Below, piece by piece: positions 10,046 through 23,964 of a DNA stretch of 64,000 bases (positions within the stretch are counted from its first letter, which is position 1; the number at the start of each line of letters is the position of its first letter). This stretch comes from Ophioderma brevispina (Eukaryota; Echinodermata; Ophiuroidea; Amphilepidida; Ophiodermatidae). The notes beneath the pieces were generated by a model. That model made no database searches. It worked only from the letters and a program-made list of their open reading frames with translations, and was not told the DNA's origin. The stretch spans positions 1 to 64,000 of the forward strand of contig JAMKCH010010172.1 of the NCBI GenBank assembly GCA_023653785.1, given 5' to 3'. The position numbers and the translations under genes are program-made.

Positions 10046-12381
10046 TTATGTAATGTGCTGGTCTCTAAGAACTAATACATTTGGAAGGTCCATGGCCCCG
10101 ATTGCTATAGGCCTTTCACCGAGAAAGCTCCAATTTTTCCTAATTTTGCCCCCTCTTAATCATTAGAGCTAAAGGTGTTTTTGGCCGACCCCAATATTTC
10201 GTTTACACAGTATTCTAGGGCCTAGCAAAAATCCCAAGTTTTCCTATCGCTTATAGCCACAGTCGGATTGAAATAGTCCCGGTGGTGAAACTTTACAAGG
10301 TGGTTTATTAATGGAGGCCAAGGTCAGTCCCATCAAGGATGAAAATGTTGTATAAAAAATTTGGGTCATCCTCCTTTAATGAGCTTGGGAGAATTTTAAG
10401 GTCCCTAATGACGAAATAAATTTAAAATGTCGCACACCCCACCCCCACGCACGCCACACACACACACACGCACACACCCTCACACACACACAGCATAGAC
10501 CTTATTTTTTTCAATTTACAAATTTCAGTTTATTCAAACTGATATCCTCGCACATAAGCTGTTGGGCACAGCACTTACACTAATTTTTGTTGGGCATTTG
10601 CATGAATGCACTCACTGGCAAGCTATTGCTTGTGAATGTTGATGCATATAAGGATGCCGCGTACGTTTACTTTCCTACCATTATTTTATTTTTTGTATCT
10701 TGATAAATGCTATTTCATGTGGTATTTGATTATATTTTATTTATTATATTTGAACCTCTCATGTGATTGAATTTCCTTTTGATCACTAAAGGTTGCTTGA
10801 CTTGAAACTACAAACATTTCCGATGTTCATTTTAAATGGTTTATGAATAAAAATCTGTGAGAGACGCCCAAGTAAATCATATGCTGCAAAAATTCTGGAT
10901 TGAAAAGAAAGCAGCAAACGTTGAAGTGATTTACTGCAAAGTGCCGAGTGCTGATGGAGTCTTGAACCTAGAGGGTTTGTACCAAAGTTACAATCCCAAA
11001 CCTTTCAAAAGTAACCCAAAACCGCCTCGGTCTCTGAGGTTTTGTGTGTAATTTTTGCTTATAAGGCTAATGAAATGAGTTGATTCCCATTTTCCCGTTT
11101 CCCAACTCCGGTCAGAAAGAGAATGCCGATCAAATAATTCATTATTTCCAAATATTCATTATTTCATATTTTCTCCAACTGGTTAAGACAAAACGATTGT
11201 TATATAAATTAACAAAAAAAAAAAAACGTGATCTACTCAACGAGTGTGCATTTTAACCACACTGTTTTTTTACGATGGGTTGGGGGGGGGGTTATAAGCA
11301 TCCGGAAATGTCCTTTTCTAAGTAAAGATCAATAACCATTTACGTTGGGGTCCCCCCCCCGGCTCCTTACACTACACTTTCCTGGTGGTGTTTTTCTTAG
11401 TAAACCCCGATTGATCGATTGACGATAGGGTAGTCTTTGGCAAAATGCTGCGTGAACTATGTCTCAGAGACAACATAGTGGCTTACTGCTTTCCTCCTCC
11501 ATTTTGTCATGCAATGTACATTGATTGTAGGTGGCAAAATTGTCTGCAGACAGGTGTATGCAAACCTTTTCGAAAGAAGTGCGGTAATCAAAGCACTTCG
11601 AACTATGTGTACCAAAGTTTTTTTTTTAATTTTATACCATTTTCTAAAGAAGTGTGTTTCGTGTCTCAAAACAAAGGATACTGCAGTTAACTTGGCATCA
11701 ATAATGAACATCTGAAAATAAGAATAATGAAACATTCACCCACATCAGTCATGAAAAAAAATGACGGAAACTGGCATCAACTTTCATTAGCCAATAAAGG
11801 TGCATGTGGCATGATTCAATCTAATCTTATGTAATATCTGTGCCATCTCCTTCATTTGAGGCAAATTGTTTTGGGTACTAGAATATTTGCTGTAGCTTTA
11901 AAAAAAAAAAGGCCCGATGCACGAGTTCTTTTTTTGTAAATCAGTTAGGTTTGGATTGAAACAGATCGTGCCTATATTTACATGCAAAATGTTGTTCCAC
12001 CTTCAAGCAAATTAGATTAATTTTGCTTTGAAGAGCCTAGCCTTATTATTATCTACTTAGGTAACTGAGAATACAGAAGATTGCTTTATATAAAAGTCAT
12101 AAATTTTGAACGGCTTGTGCAAATGTCGCTCTTTTCCATTCAAGCAAGGCCATTATCTAGATTTAAGAGTATAATTTCCAAAATTTAAGCTTCATTTTGT
12201 TTTGGATTTAGTCATTTTATTTTTTTACATTTCCTCAGTTTTTGGCTCTGTCCATTCAACCAATAATGGCAGCCAATCATGTGAATCAAATTACATCGTT
12301 TTGGCAATGGGAAATGCCAGCAAGGCCACAGTTGGGTAAGGTTCAGGAGGTCATTCAAATAAATGCACAAGGTTTGTGAAT
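10046..12381. other. Unannotated stretch with short frames
   Basis: I see no recognisable gene. A 64-codon plus frame at 10857-11051 (begins MRDAQVNHMLQKFW) has coding-like composition but no known domain and no clear splice signals. Overlapping frames at 11445-11735 are similar in quality on both strands and are probably chance. Homopolymer G runs occur at 11282-11291. Confidence 0.5.
10433..10493 (+). repeat. CA microsatellite, impure
   Basis: Runs of ACACACAC are interrupted by ACGC and ACCC units. Confidence 0.85.
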
Positions 12382-12385
12382 TTAA

Positions 12386-12710
12386 AGGGATTAAAGTGTG
12401 GAAATGCATTTTTTAAACTTATAAATCAGAGATAAGTGTGTACAATTCCATACCTGCTTTAATGTAGAAACAAACAACCAATAGTGAAAAAAAATGAAGT
12501 ATTTAAGGAAATGTGTCATTCCGTCTTTCTTAAATAGACATACAGTGATGGCGTCTCAGATAAAAGGTACTACACCTTGTCCTTAATAAATGAATTTCAA
12601 GCCAACCACTTGCAGGTTATGTTTGTGTATTCATGCCAGTAACAAAAATACAAAAATTTTGATGATTTTTTTCGGTGTTTTGCAGGATTAGCAAATCGCT
12701 GCTTATCCCT
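12386..12710. mobile_element. TTAA MITE, K1 family, short copy
   Basis: TTAA stands at 12382-12385 and 12711-12714. The right end GCAAATCGCTGCTTATCCCT matches the K1 inverted repeat; the left end is degenerate. The inner sequence (CAAGCCAACCACTTGCAGG, TTTTGATGATTTTTT) is shared with 14085-14165 and with the left part of the 1.5 kb K1 copies. Confidence 0.75.
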
Positions 12711-12714
12711 TTAA

Positions 12715-13667
12715 GCAAAATAACAATGGAACAAAGTAGTCTTTTTTGCAAATACAATGTATTTGCAGGTATAATTTTTGCAGTATTTAGGCCACACGCA
12801 TTTTGATTTCGGAGCCAATTTTACTGGATTTTGTTTTTTATTTCATTTTCTGAAAAAGTCTGCATTTTTTATACAAAAAAAGCTTCAGATATAGAAAATT
12901 CCATATAAAAATGATAACATAAATCAATCTTTTTGTTTTAAAAACTAATAACTTGACAGTCAATATGATTTGTAACTGCTTTGACTTGCAATTTGGCCAA
13001 TTTGAGAAAATTTTTGGGGAAATACTTTTAAAAAAAAGTGCATTTTGCATTTAGGTTTTTGGACTACCTACTGGAAATAAACTTGATTTTTTTGCCTTAT
13101 ATCTAGAATAAATAACTCCTTGTACACTATATAAAAGATACACCCTCAGCTTAATGTAATTTTGAACTTTATATTGGATATGTTAAGAAGGGGAAACATT
13201 TGGTCTCATCAGATGCCTGGGTACATATTGCAATGTAAAATCAAATATGCTGCACAGTGCTGTGTGACCAGTCCAGTTAGCAATTTTGTAGGCTGCAAAG
13301 TTTCTTCCTAGAAGGTGGGGTAAAATGCAATGAAAACAAATACTATGAATTCCCACATAGTTCACAGCATATTTGCCAAAAATATTTTTGTGACACATTT
13401 TTTGCACCTTTCCAAAATCCTTGTCCAAGGCTGGTGGGCTCTGTAGTCAAAATATCTCAACACATAGGCCCCTAGCCCTTTGCTTCTTTGAAGTTGCCTT
13501 GCGCAGACTACAGTCAAAATGGCACGGCAGTTTTAATATTGATATGCTGTATATTCCTCAGGCCTAAAAATATATTTGTTTGCCGTAATGGACGAATGGT
13601 CAGTCGGTCGATCATTTTTTTTTTTCTTCACAACAATGCGACTCTAAAATCAATACAATACTATCAA
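12715..13667. other. Unannotated AT-rich stretch
   Basis: No gene is recognised. Minus frames at 12838-13050 and 13183-13428 lack known domains. Confidence 0.5.
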
Positions 13668-14202
13668 AGGGATAAGCATTGATAATGCAAGAGAATAAAA
13701 AAATGTGGAAATGTATTTTTTTAGCTTATAAATTAGAGATAACCATGTACAATTTCATATTTGGTGTAGGAACAAAAACACCAAAGAGTGAAAAAAATGT
13801 ATTTGAGGAAATTTGTCATACCGTCTCCTGCAAATAGACATACAGCGATGACTCAAATTCTACACTAAACAGCTGATTGTGGTTTACACCAGTACAGAAT
13901 AAACAAGGATCAATAATATTTGTGTTTGAGGTCAAACTGTACAGGTCATGGTGCACAATATTACGCTTATAAATCTGGGATATTCACACGGAAAGGCTTT
14001 TTTTTATCTCAAGTTGGAATTTTGATACGCACATATAGAAATTACAGAATCAGATAAAAGTACTGCCTTGTCTTTAATACACGGATTTCAAGCCAACCAC
14101 TTGCAGCTTATGTTAGCACATCTATGCCAGTAACAAAATACCAAAATACAAGTTTTGATGATTTTTTCTATGTTTCAGATCAGCAAATCACTGCTTGTCC
14201 CT
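13668..14202. mobile_element. TTAA MITE, K1 family, 535 bp copy
   Basis: The left end AGGGATAAGCATTGATAATGC and the right end GCAAATCACTGCTTGTCCCT are inverted repeats. TTAA follows at 14203-14206; the left target reads TCAA. The right half is the reverse complement of about 430-740, so this looks like an internally deleted relative of the 1.5 kb element. Confidence 0.75.
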
Positions 14203-14229
14203 TTAAAGTTTTTTTTCAATGACATAGCA

Positions 14230-14520
14230 AAGATCTAATATTTAACTTGTATAGTTGTTTTTGTGTCGTCTGCAAAAATTGCAGAAGGCACATAGGGATT
14301 ACTCTGGTCGTATGTCTGTGTGTCTTTGGTCAAAACGTTAACCCTTAATAAATTGCATGTCGTGAGTTCCACAAGGGCTACGATGATGTAACTTGGTGGA
14401 AAGGAGGGGGCCGGTTGGGGTGACCTCATGTGACCTTGGTGACCTCATGTGACCTTTGGCCCCATTCACAAACCACGACGGCAGACGACAGACGATGTAT
14501 TTTTTCTTATTTTGATATGT
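14230..14520 (+). repeat. Repeat X, copy B (partial), with TGACCT tandem
   Basis: Contains AAATTGCAGAAGGCACATAG, GTCAAAACGTTAACCCTTAA, GAGTTCCACAAGGGCTACGA and GATGTAACTTGGTGGAAAGG. TGACCTCATGTGACCTTGG-type units follow (14431-14460). The ending GGCCCCATTCACAAACCACG matches copy F at 62890. Confidence 0.75.
14431..14460 (-). promoter_or_regulatory. Cluster of nuclear-receptor half-site-like AGGTCA motifs
   Basis: Read on the minus strand, AGGTCA motifs repeat with 4-base spacers (AGGTCACATGAGGTCA). This spacing is a DR4 pattern, known for thyroid- and LXR-type receptors. It lies in a dispersed repeat, so function is only a possibility. Confidence 0.35.
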
Positions 14521-14602
14521 TTTTCATCTTTCTGTTGGTATTTTTTTAATTGTGAATGAAATCATGTATTTTGTTTGGCACATTTTATTTTGTGGCTACG
14601 TA

Positions 14603-14968
14603 TTGTTCCTAATAAACGCCCCGGGCAGTGCATTTTTCAAAAGGGAGGCGTTTATTACAGTCAAAAATGGAATGATCAAAAATCCCGCAAAATCACCTAC
14701 GCTTTTTTCGCTGATTACCATAATCACGAAGGAAGCAGGGGACGCTGTTTTTCGCACCTCCCGAGGTCAAAGTTCCATATAATTAAACTATTACAACAAT
14801 GTTTACGGTTCACAACAGCGATTATGATATTGGGGGGGGGGGGGGAACTTATGGCAGTCCCGGCCATTAAATCATGTTATTTAGGTAAGCTTAGCTCATT
14901 TTCTTAATTGTTTTTCCAAAAATCGTCGGGGGGGGGCGTTTATTAGGCAGGGGCGTTTATTAGGACAA
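14603..14968. mobile_element. Inverted-repeat element with CCTAATAAACGCCCC ends
   Basis: The left end TTGTTCCTAATAAACGCCCC pairs with the right end GGGGCGTTTATTAGGACAA. Internal AGGCGTTTATTA and GGGGGGCGTTTATTAGG repeat the terminal motif. It is noncoding. Confidence 0.7.
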
Positions 14969-15064
14969 CACTGTAATTGGTATAAAATAATCGCAGTTTT
15001 TTTAGGGTGGGTCGGGTTTCGGCAAGCAAACTTTTTGGGGCCTTATAAATGGTTTTATTTTTGT

Positions 15065-15372
15065 TAGCTAAATAGCAGAGGGTTTTTTCAATCAATCCCA
15101 TGATGCATACATGTGCCTATACCGTACTGTCTGAACCCGTTGTCAGTACTTACGGTAAAAAGTGTTCAACAAGTTTAAGAACCACAAGACATTTGAAAAT
15201 CATGCACAAAATGCCTAAGTACTAACGCTTAGTGGGCTAAAATGAGCGTTAAAATCGGGGGTTTTATGTGTTAAGAATAGTATTTTTATGTGATCACATG
15301 ACCCTATTGAGGTGAAATTTCTCAAACTGGTGCATTGTGGGATTGACTCAAAACACCCTCTGGCTAAATAGC
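15065..15372 (+). repeat. Dispersed repeat R, copy 3
   Basis: Shares CAATCAATCCCATGATGCAT, ACCACAAGACATTTGAAAAT, CTAACGCTTAGTGGGCTAAA and TGTGGGATTGACTCAAAACA with about 2131-2287, 7845-8125 and 28040-28350. Confidence 0.75.
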
Positions 15373-16267
15373 ACAACACTAATTTGTAAGCTAATATGTG
15401 ATGTGATCTGGGAAAACCCGTCTCATGTCGCACAGGACAGTTTTGAAAAAATAAAGAAAAGGCATTAAAATCTGTTGTGTTGTACTTTATTTTTTGTCAA
15501 ATTGTATAAGGTATAACTTTTGATATGTGTATCATAGAAGAAAGAAGTAAAAAGTCGTGGAAACTTTATATTTCAACCTTTGCAATGATAGTCAAAACTC
15601 AAAATATAAATTTTGCACCATGTGGCGGGTTTTCCCAGATCGCATCACATATAGTTCATTAGTTAGATAAACCAAAGTTTTAAATCCGGTTTTGTTATAG
15701 TATATCTGAAACAAAAAAATGGATATTCTAATGTGCTCACTTGGGAGAAATGAACAGGATTTCCTCTCTGGCCAACCCACGGTCAACCTTACATAATGAT
15801 AGCTGGTTTCACACTCCCAAATTACTTCTTGTTTCCATGTATACTTCTGTGCAAAAAAACCCTACTGATGCATGTTGGTAGTACACCTGTAACCATAATT
15901 TTTTGGACTTGCCTTAGAATAATCTAGGTCATTGGAAGAATAGAGATATATTTTACACATTCGTGTTAATCAACTCCCGCATGTGTTTTCTTGTGTTCAT
16001 CCGTGTCCATGTCCGTCGTCTGCTGATTAAATGTCGCCTGAGTCATTTTATTATAAAATCCTTCTATTTACCCATAAAGGCCCTGATTTGGTCTTGATCA
16101 TTTCAGGTGAGGGCTAATGTATATAAAAGCTTTACAATGATGCCAAGATATCAATTTTGAAAAATCTTGAGTGCACTATTTTTCAAATGTGCCAGTGTCT
16201 CTTTAATGTGAGATTTCCTGCTCAGGGACCATATCTTGATGTTTGATGGACTCCTCTTCCATTCAGT
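15373..16267. other. Unannotated stretch, partly an older repeat
   Basis: No gene is recognised. Around 16100-16200 the words GTGAGGGCTAATGTATATAA, AGCTTTACAATGATGCC and CAAATGTGCCAGTGT resemble the left arm of the 2.2 kb repeat. Confidence 0.5.
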
Positions 16268-16440
16268 GTTATACAAATATTGACTGCCTATGAGTGCAAT
16301 AGTAAAAAATATATCACGAGGACAAATTTTGGGTTTTCTATTTCACGAGCCGCAGGCGAGTGAAATGGAACATTCAAAATTTGTCCAAGTGATATATTTT
16401 TACTATTGCATGAATATAAGCAGTCAATATTTGTTTTATA
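16268..16440. mobile_element. Near-perfect foldback element, about 170 bp
   Basis: CAAATATTGACTGC...GCAATAGTAAAAAATATATC ACGAGGACAAATTTTG is mirrored by CAAAATTTGTCCAAGTGATA, TATTTTTACTATTGCATG and GCAGTCAATATTTG. The centre is TTTCACGAGCCGCAGGCGAG. The transcript would form a hairpin of about 75 bp per arm. Confidence 0.85.
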
Positions 16441-16746
16441 TAACAATTTCACATAGATTCTTACCACGGTGCAATAGTACAGTGCATTGGTAAAATCTAT
16501 TGCATGGCTAAAATCGCGCGAGAGTTATATAGTCTCTGATTCAGCATCTCCAAGCTTGCTGGTGGAAAACAATACATTTGAGGGTCATATATGAACCTTC
16601 TTTATAGGTCCAAGCAGGGGGGTGGGGTCGGACACGATCTGCTCGATTTGGGCAATGGGGATTTCCAAACGGTAATTTGGTGAATTGCTACATGTATTTA
16701 CTATGGCAGTCTCGGTCCCAGTGACATTTACAAAATCTTCTCTTAA

Positions 16747-17106
16747 AGTGACAGGAGGAGATTTTTTTAGGATACAAATTTCTCTCAAATTTCACTGGAT
16801 CGGTTGTAGACCACCTACCAAGAATGTTTCGAAGGTTTATTGGACAAACAGGTGCAAAAGAAAACAGCAAACCTTGTTTTGAATTTGCCAGCTATCGTAA
16901 TCATTCCCCATAGAAAACCATGCTCTGACTTTTTGTCGTGCACGACAGAAAACTACTTAATCATCATCTTATTATATAAGGACGGCGTATTCGGCTTATT
17001 CACTTCAGGTGTGATCTAATACATTGGTAAGCATTCCAAATATGTAAAAAACCAGGGTTCGAGAAAAATTGGGGGCGCTTCTTCCTGGAAATCTTCTCAT
17101 GTCTCT
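16747..17106 (-). mobile_element. TTAA MITE, K2 family, copy 1
   Basis: TTAA is at 16743-16746 and 17107-17110. The ends AGTGACAGGAGGAG and CTCATGTCTCT form short inverted repeats. It is the reverse complement of 20488-20840 and 59482-59842 (shared words include CATTGGTAAGCATTCCAAAT, GTCGTGCACGACAGAAAA and GTAGACCACCTACCAAGAAT). Confidence 0.85.
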
Positions 17107-17285
17107 TTAAACCTTTCTTCAAAAGATCTTAGTAATATCATGATAATTTAGGGAAAAATATTTACTTCAAAATCCGTCGGGGTTGGTGGATTAACCCCGC
17201 TGCAAAATAGTGTAATTTCCAATAACGGTCATTTAGATTTAAATATTCGTGACCAGGCCTAGTCTTTAGTCAAGTCTGTAACTGT
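17107..17285 (-). repeat. Dispersed repeat shared inverted with 61905-62090
   Basis: AGATCTTAGTAATATCATGA, GGTGGATTAACCCCGCTGC, CCAATAACGGTCATTTAGAT and AGGCCTAGTCTTTAGTC match the other copy in reverse complement. Confidence 0.7.
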
Positions 17286-17392
17286 TCAATATGCGTAAGA
17301 GCCCTCTCCTACCTTTAAGTCTTTGAAACAGACTAATACCCGGAAGTTGATGCCATTTTGAATTCGCTGTTGCTGTTAGATTGGCATGTCCT

Positions 17393-19496
<2,104 letters not shown>

Positions 19497-19500
19497 TTAA

Positions 19501-19732
19501 AAGAGAGAAAAAGGTGATTTTGATTTGCTGATATTTCAGTATAGAACAGGCTGAATGTCGTATTTGCTTCTATACGAAATTAGAAATTTTCACAATTTTT
19601 TGTACCAAAGAAACAATTTTCAGCTTAATCCTTTTCAGATGGGATATATTTGATCGACAGCTTATTTCATTACAAAAATCAGTACTTTCGATTTTTTAGG
19701 GACACCTGGTTTGTGAAATCTCTCGTTCACCT
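19501..19732 (-). mobile_element. TTAA MITE, K3 family, copy 2
   Basis: TTAA is at 19497-19500 and 19733-19736. It is the reverse complement of 4282-4512 and almost the same length. Confidence 0.75.
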
Positions 19733-20039
19733 TTAAGTAAGTATACAATTGAACATTATCGGACAATTTTTTACAATATAAAAGGAATGAAAATATGTAT
19801 GGCGTAGAGTGAACAGTTACTTAAGTAATTTACCTGGCAAAGAAATGCCTACAGGATGTTTGAACTGATTTACTGTATAATTAACTCTGCCACACACACA
19901 TCAAAATTTAAAAAACTAAAAAATCTTAAAAAAAAAAAAAAAAAGCGGGACAGTTTTAAGAAGTGTTTTTTAGTGTGTGTTTCCGTCAAGTGCACAGCCC
20001 ATTGCACTGTCAAATTGACAACAGCAATGGTGCACTACA

Positions 20040-20290
20040 TTCTCGCTCAGTGGTGTAGGGGGGGGGGTCGGGTTTAGCACAGTGTGTCTTCCCTAGCTTC
20101 TCACCACTGTGGTCCCGGTTCAACCCTCAGTCGGGTCTGCGATTTCATGTGCGTTTGTTTCCATCCCACCAGCCTCACGGTTTTCTCTGGTTACTCCATT
20201 TCGTCCTGATTCTAAAACTGGGCTTTCTTCCCCTAATGTAACGTGTATGTGATGTATGAATTGTAAATAAGTAAGCTTCATGACACTACA
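20040..20290 (+). mobile_element. tRNA-derived SINE
   Basis: The head CTCAGTGGTGTAGG...GGTTTAGCAC resembles a tRNA box A region, and CCCGGTTCAACCCTC (20114-20128) is a good box B. The tRNA-unrelated body follows, with CCATCCCACCAGCCTCACGG and TTTTCTCTGG, then an AT-rich tail (TGTATGAATTGTAAATAAG). A G9 run distorts the head. Internal Pol III promoter parts are visible; activity is unknown. Confidence 0.65.
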
Positions 20291-20487
20291 TGACACATAG
20301 TGTTGGTGGTGTCGTGAAATCCTAATCCTCCTCCTCCAGTGGGTGTAACCACCTTCAACGCTACGAAAAGACCATGATACAATCACTTTGTGCGCTCCAA
20401 CCATTAAAACACAATACGGTCTTTTATACACTCAAGTTCATAAATGAACAATGATGGGTTATTCCATGTTTAAAGGTCGCTGTTTAA

Positions 20488-20840
20488 AGAGACATGAGGA
20501 CATTTCCGAAAGAAGCGCCCCCATTTTTTTAAACCCGTTTTTTTTGCATATTTGGAATGTTTACCAATTTAATTAGATCACACCTCAAGTGAAAAAGCTT
20601 AATACGCCATCTTTATGTAATAAGATGATTAGTATTTCTGTCATGCATGACAAAAATTCAAAGCACGGATTTTTATAGGGACTATTAGATAACAGGCCCA
20701 CGTTTCAAAACAAAGTCTTTGTTTCCATTTGTACTTGTTTGTTCAATAACCTTCAAAACGTTCTTGTAGGTGGTCTACAACTATTAGTGCAATTTGATAG
20801 AATGTTCTCTCCTAAAAACAATCTCCCCTCCTGTCACTTT
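20488..20840 (+). mobile_element. TTAA MITE, K2 family, copy 2
   Basis: TTAA is at 20484-20487; the right target reads TTGA. The ends AGAGACATGAGGAC and CCCCTCCTGTCACTTT match the family. Internal CATATTTGGAATGTTTACCA and GTAGGTGGTCTACAACTA are shared with the other copies. Confidence 0.8.
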
Positions 20841-21012
20841 TGAACACAATTTTAAAATTCCGGCGATTTTTAAGCTAAAATCGTGGTTAGCTACAGTTTC
20901 TGGAATACGGACCATAGCGTTCATCATACAACCTTGGATTATGTGGTATTCACTGCCAACTTGAACCTAGATGCTAAAAGACACACATAAGAATAGCTAT
21001 ACTACGCTGCAA

Positions 21013-21291
21013 AGGCTGGTATTCTGAAGGGAGTCTAACTTAGTCCCTGGGTTTAAACCAAGGTATCCTACATGATTGGACCTTTTTTCCATTTCAACAT
21101 ATTCTTAAAGGTGCTTGTAAAGGTGGGAAAATTCCTCAAGGATGGTCTGTTCTGGCCCATCCCCAGGAGGAATTTTCTCACCTGTTACATTTAACTTATA
21201 CACAGTATTTTGACAGGAAAAGTCCACTCATGTAGGACTAACCCTGGTTAAACCCAGGTCTAAAGTTAGACTCCCTTTCGAATACCAGCCT
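21013..21291. mobile_element. Foldback element with about 50 bp terminal inverted repeats
   Basis: AGGCTGGTATTCTGAAGGGA-GTCTAACTTAG...CTGGGTTTAAACCA pairs with TGGTTAAACCCAGG...TAAAGTTAGACTCCCTTTCG-AATACCAGCCT. The interior again holds small palindromes around AGGAATTTTCTCACC. It is noncoding and abuts an H2 MITE. Confidence 0.85.
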
Positions 21292-21450
21292 GATTGTTTC
21301 CTAAGGTGATCCATCTTCCCATTTCCTTTCCCTGACACACGTATGAATTCAAACCTTAATGGAATAAACCACAGGGGTTATGAGGTATGTTTCCGAATTC
21401 ATAAGTATGTCGGAAAAAAGTGGATTACCTTACGGAAATGCCTGTTGCTG
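21292..21450. mobile_element. H2 MITE (TGTTTCC...GGAAA), degenerate copy
   Basis: Contains the family words GTATGAATTCAAACCTTAAT and GGAATAAACCACAG, the reverse arm CCGAATTCATAAGTATGTCG and CTTACGGAAATGCC. Confidence 0.7.
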
Positions 21451-21634
21451 ACTGCATGGCTGTACTGGTTCCCTATTATGGCAATTAGGTCTGGAATTGT
21501 GCTACTTATAGCAGTAAGAACCTTGATTGTTATGTCAAAGTACTTCCTGGCTAGACTTAGGCTCTTCCAATCAGCAGCGAATACATTTAAAGGGGGATAA
21601 CCCGATTTAAGTATATAAAGATTTCATCTTGATA

Positions 21635-21827
21635 CAGTGGCGGTGCCAAAAGGGGGCTTGGGGCAAAAAAACCACAATTTTGGCAAAAGTCAGCGATTTG
21701 GGGACAAAATTGATTAAAAATCCTCACATTTTGGATGTTTTGCCCCCCTAAAATCTCACTATTCCCCCCAAAAATTCACTTTGCCCTCCGTTTTTCCCCC
21801 AGAAAAAGAAGTCTGGTGCCACCACTG
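21635..21827. mobile_element. hAT-like MITE, H1 family, copy with perfect 8 bp target duplication
   Basis: The terminal repeats CAGTGGCGGTGCCA and TGGTGCCACCACTG are flanked on both sides by TCTTGATA (21627-21634 and 21828-21835). The exact 8 bp duplication marks a hAT-type insertion. It is 193 bp and noncoding. Confidence 0.9.
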
Positions 21828-23421
21828 TCTTGATAGAACCTTCTTGGGGGAAGATGTATGAGAGGAAGTGATGGAAAGTTGAATTTCAGTGAGGGAGATA
21901 GAGGTAGAGTCTGGAAAGAGCATATGGAGAGAATCATGAATGAGAATGAGTGGCATCAGAAGGTAGAGGCTGATGTGGTGGAAGGGCCAGTTAAGAGGGT
22001 CAGCCGGGAAGAAGTGGTGAAGGCAATAAGAGAAATGAAAAAAGGAAAGGCGGTTGGACCCTCAGAGGTGAGTGCTGAGATGATTAGTGCGAGTGGAGAG
22101 ATAGGGATTAGTGTGATGATGGAGTTGTGTCAGAGAGTGTTAGATGGGGAAGGGATGCCGGAGGAGTGGGGCAGTGAGAGTGGTAGTTCCAATTTTTAAA
22201 GGGAAAGGGGATGCAATGAGTTGTGGTGCATATAGGGGTGTGAAGTTGTTAGAGCATGCAATGAAAATTGTGGAGAGGGTTTTAGAGAATAGGATTCGGA
22301 AGATAGTGGAAGTGGATGAGATGCAATTTGGGTTTATGCCAGGGAAGGGTACCATAGATGCAGTGTTTATTTTGAGGTTGCAAGAGGAATACCGAGCTAA
22401 AAGGAAAAAGCTCTATATATGTTTTGTAGACTTGGAGAAGGCATTTGATAGGGTACTGAGGAAAGTGATGGAGTGGGCGATGAGGAAGAGAGAGATACCA
22501 GAAGTAGTGGTTAGAGCAGTGATGAGTTTGTATGAAGGTTCTAACAAGAGTTAGAAGTGGGGTCTGATTTGTCTGAGGAGTTTTAGGTGAAGATAGGTGT
22601 GCATCAAGGTTCTGTACTTTTGCCATTGATTTTTGCAATTGTGATTGATGTAGTGACGGAGAGTGCAAAAGAAGATTTGATGAGTGAGATGTTGTATGCC
22701 GATGACTTGGTTTTAATGTCCGAGACAATGGATGGACTGAGGGAGAAGTTTTGGAAATGGAAGGCGGCTTTTGAGAGTAAGGGTCTTAAGGTAAACCTAG
22801 GGAAGACAAAAGTGCTGGTGAGCGGGGTGGAGAGGGAGGTGGTAGTGAGTAAGGTAGATCCATGTGGCGTGTGTGGGAAGAGGGTAAAAGCAAACTCAGT
22901 GTGGTGTGAGAAATGTGGGAAATGGATCCATGGGAGATGCACAAAGATGAAGAGAGTGACCCCAAGCTTGGCAAGAGATTTTATGTGCGGAAGATGCGAG
23001 AAGGGAGCTGGAGGGATGGTGGAACAGGAGGAAAGATTGTGTGATGAGGTGGAGTCTGTGAAGGAGTTCACATACCTTGGGGGACAAGGTTAGTGCGGGT
23101 GGTGGATGCGAGGTGGCTGTGACAGCTAGAGTGAGGTTTGGGTGGGTGAAGTTTAGGGAATGTGGAGAGTTGTTTCAAGGGATAAGATATCCTTTGAAGA
23201 TGAAAGGAATGGTGTATAAGAGTTGTGTGAGATCAGTGATGCTGTATGGGAGCGAGACGTGGTGTCTGAGCGAAAATGAGATGGGGATTCTGAGGAGGAC
23301 AGAGAGAGCAATGATAAGAGCGATGTGTGGGGTGAAGTTGATGGATAGGATGAAGACTGAGGACTTGATGCAGATGTTGGGTTTGGAAGAGGCGATGGAC
23401 TGGTTAGCGAATGCGAATAGT

Positions 23422-23559
23422 GGGTGTTTCCATAAGGTGACACACTTCTTTCTGACACCCTTATGAATTCGGAAACCTTAACGGAATAAACCACACGGTT
23501 TATGTGGTTTATTCCGTTAAGGGTGTCAGAAAGAAGGTGTCACCTTATGGAAACACCCA
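23422..23559. mobile_element. H2 MITE, near-perfect palindrome, inside LINE
   Basis: The ends GGGTGTTTCCATAAGGTGAC and GTCACCTTATGGAAACACCC enclose a 138 bp hairpin. CGAATAGT is duplicated at 23414-23421 and 23560-23567. Removing the element restores the LINE reading ANSVRWYGHV. This is the best-preserved member of the family; others are at 21292, 37672, 39529 and 47000. Confidence 0.92.
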
Positions 23560-23616
23560 CGAATAGTGTACGTTGGTATGGGCATGTGTTGAGGAAGGAT
23601 GATGAGCATGCCTTAA

Positions 23617-23964
23617 AGACACTATCAGTGATTTGAAAAATATTTGAAATTTGCAGGAATAGCTTAAAAGTAAAGGATAAGTCTGTAGAACTCTCATAAG
23701 TTACTTTTTCCAACTGAAGAATTGACAGAAAAGGAAGAAAACGGCAGTGTTCCAAGATGCGATTCTCCATTCAATTACGTGTTGTAGTAAGTGCCCGTAT
23801 GGACAGTAATGACTAAAATTTCCGATTTTGTCCTTATTAGGTTGCTTCCGGTCTTACCATTTGCAGGGTTTGTTATGATACCTGCACTTGTTACATACAT
23901 TGCAAAAATCTGATTTTTGATGATTTTTTCGATCTTCTGATTTAGCAAATCACTGATAGTGCCT
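23617..23964. mobile_element. TTAA MITE (K1-like ends), inside LINE, with deducible empty site
   Basis: The ends AGACACTATCAGTGATTTG and GCAAATCACTGATAGTGCC are inverted repeats. TTAA lies at 23613-23616 and 23965-23968. The minus-strand LINE copy keeps the matching uninterrupted site (GAGCATG then TTTAAAAAGGGCTTTGG in sense), so insertion at TTAA with duplication is directly supported. Confidence 0.92.

Noticed and set aside
10857..11051. Possible exon (64 codons)
   Set aside because: Composition is plausible but no homologous domain or convincing acceptor and donor pair was found; left unannotated.
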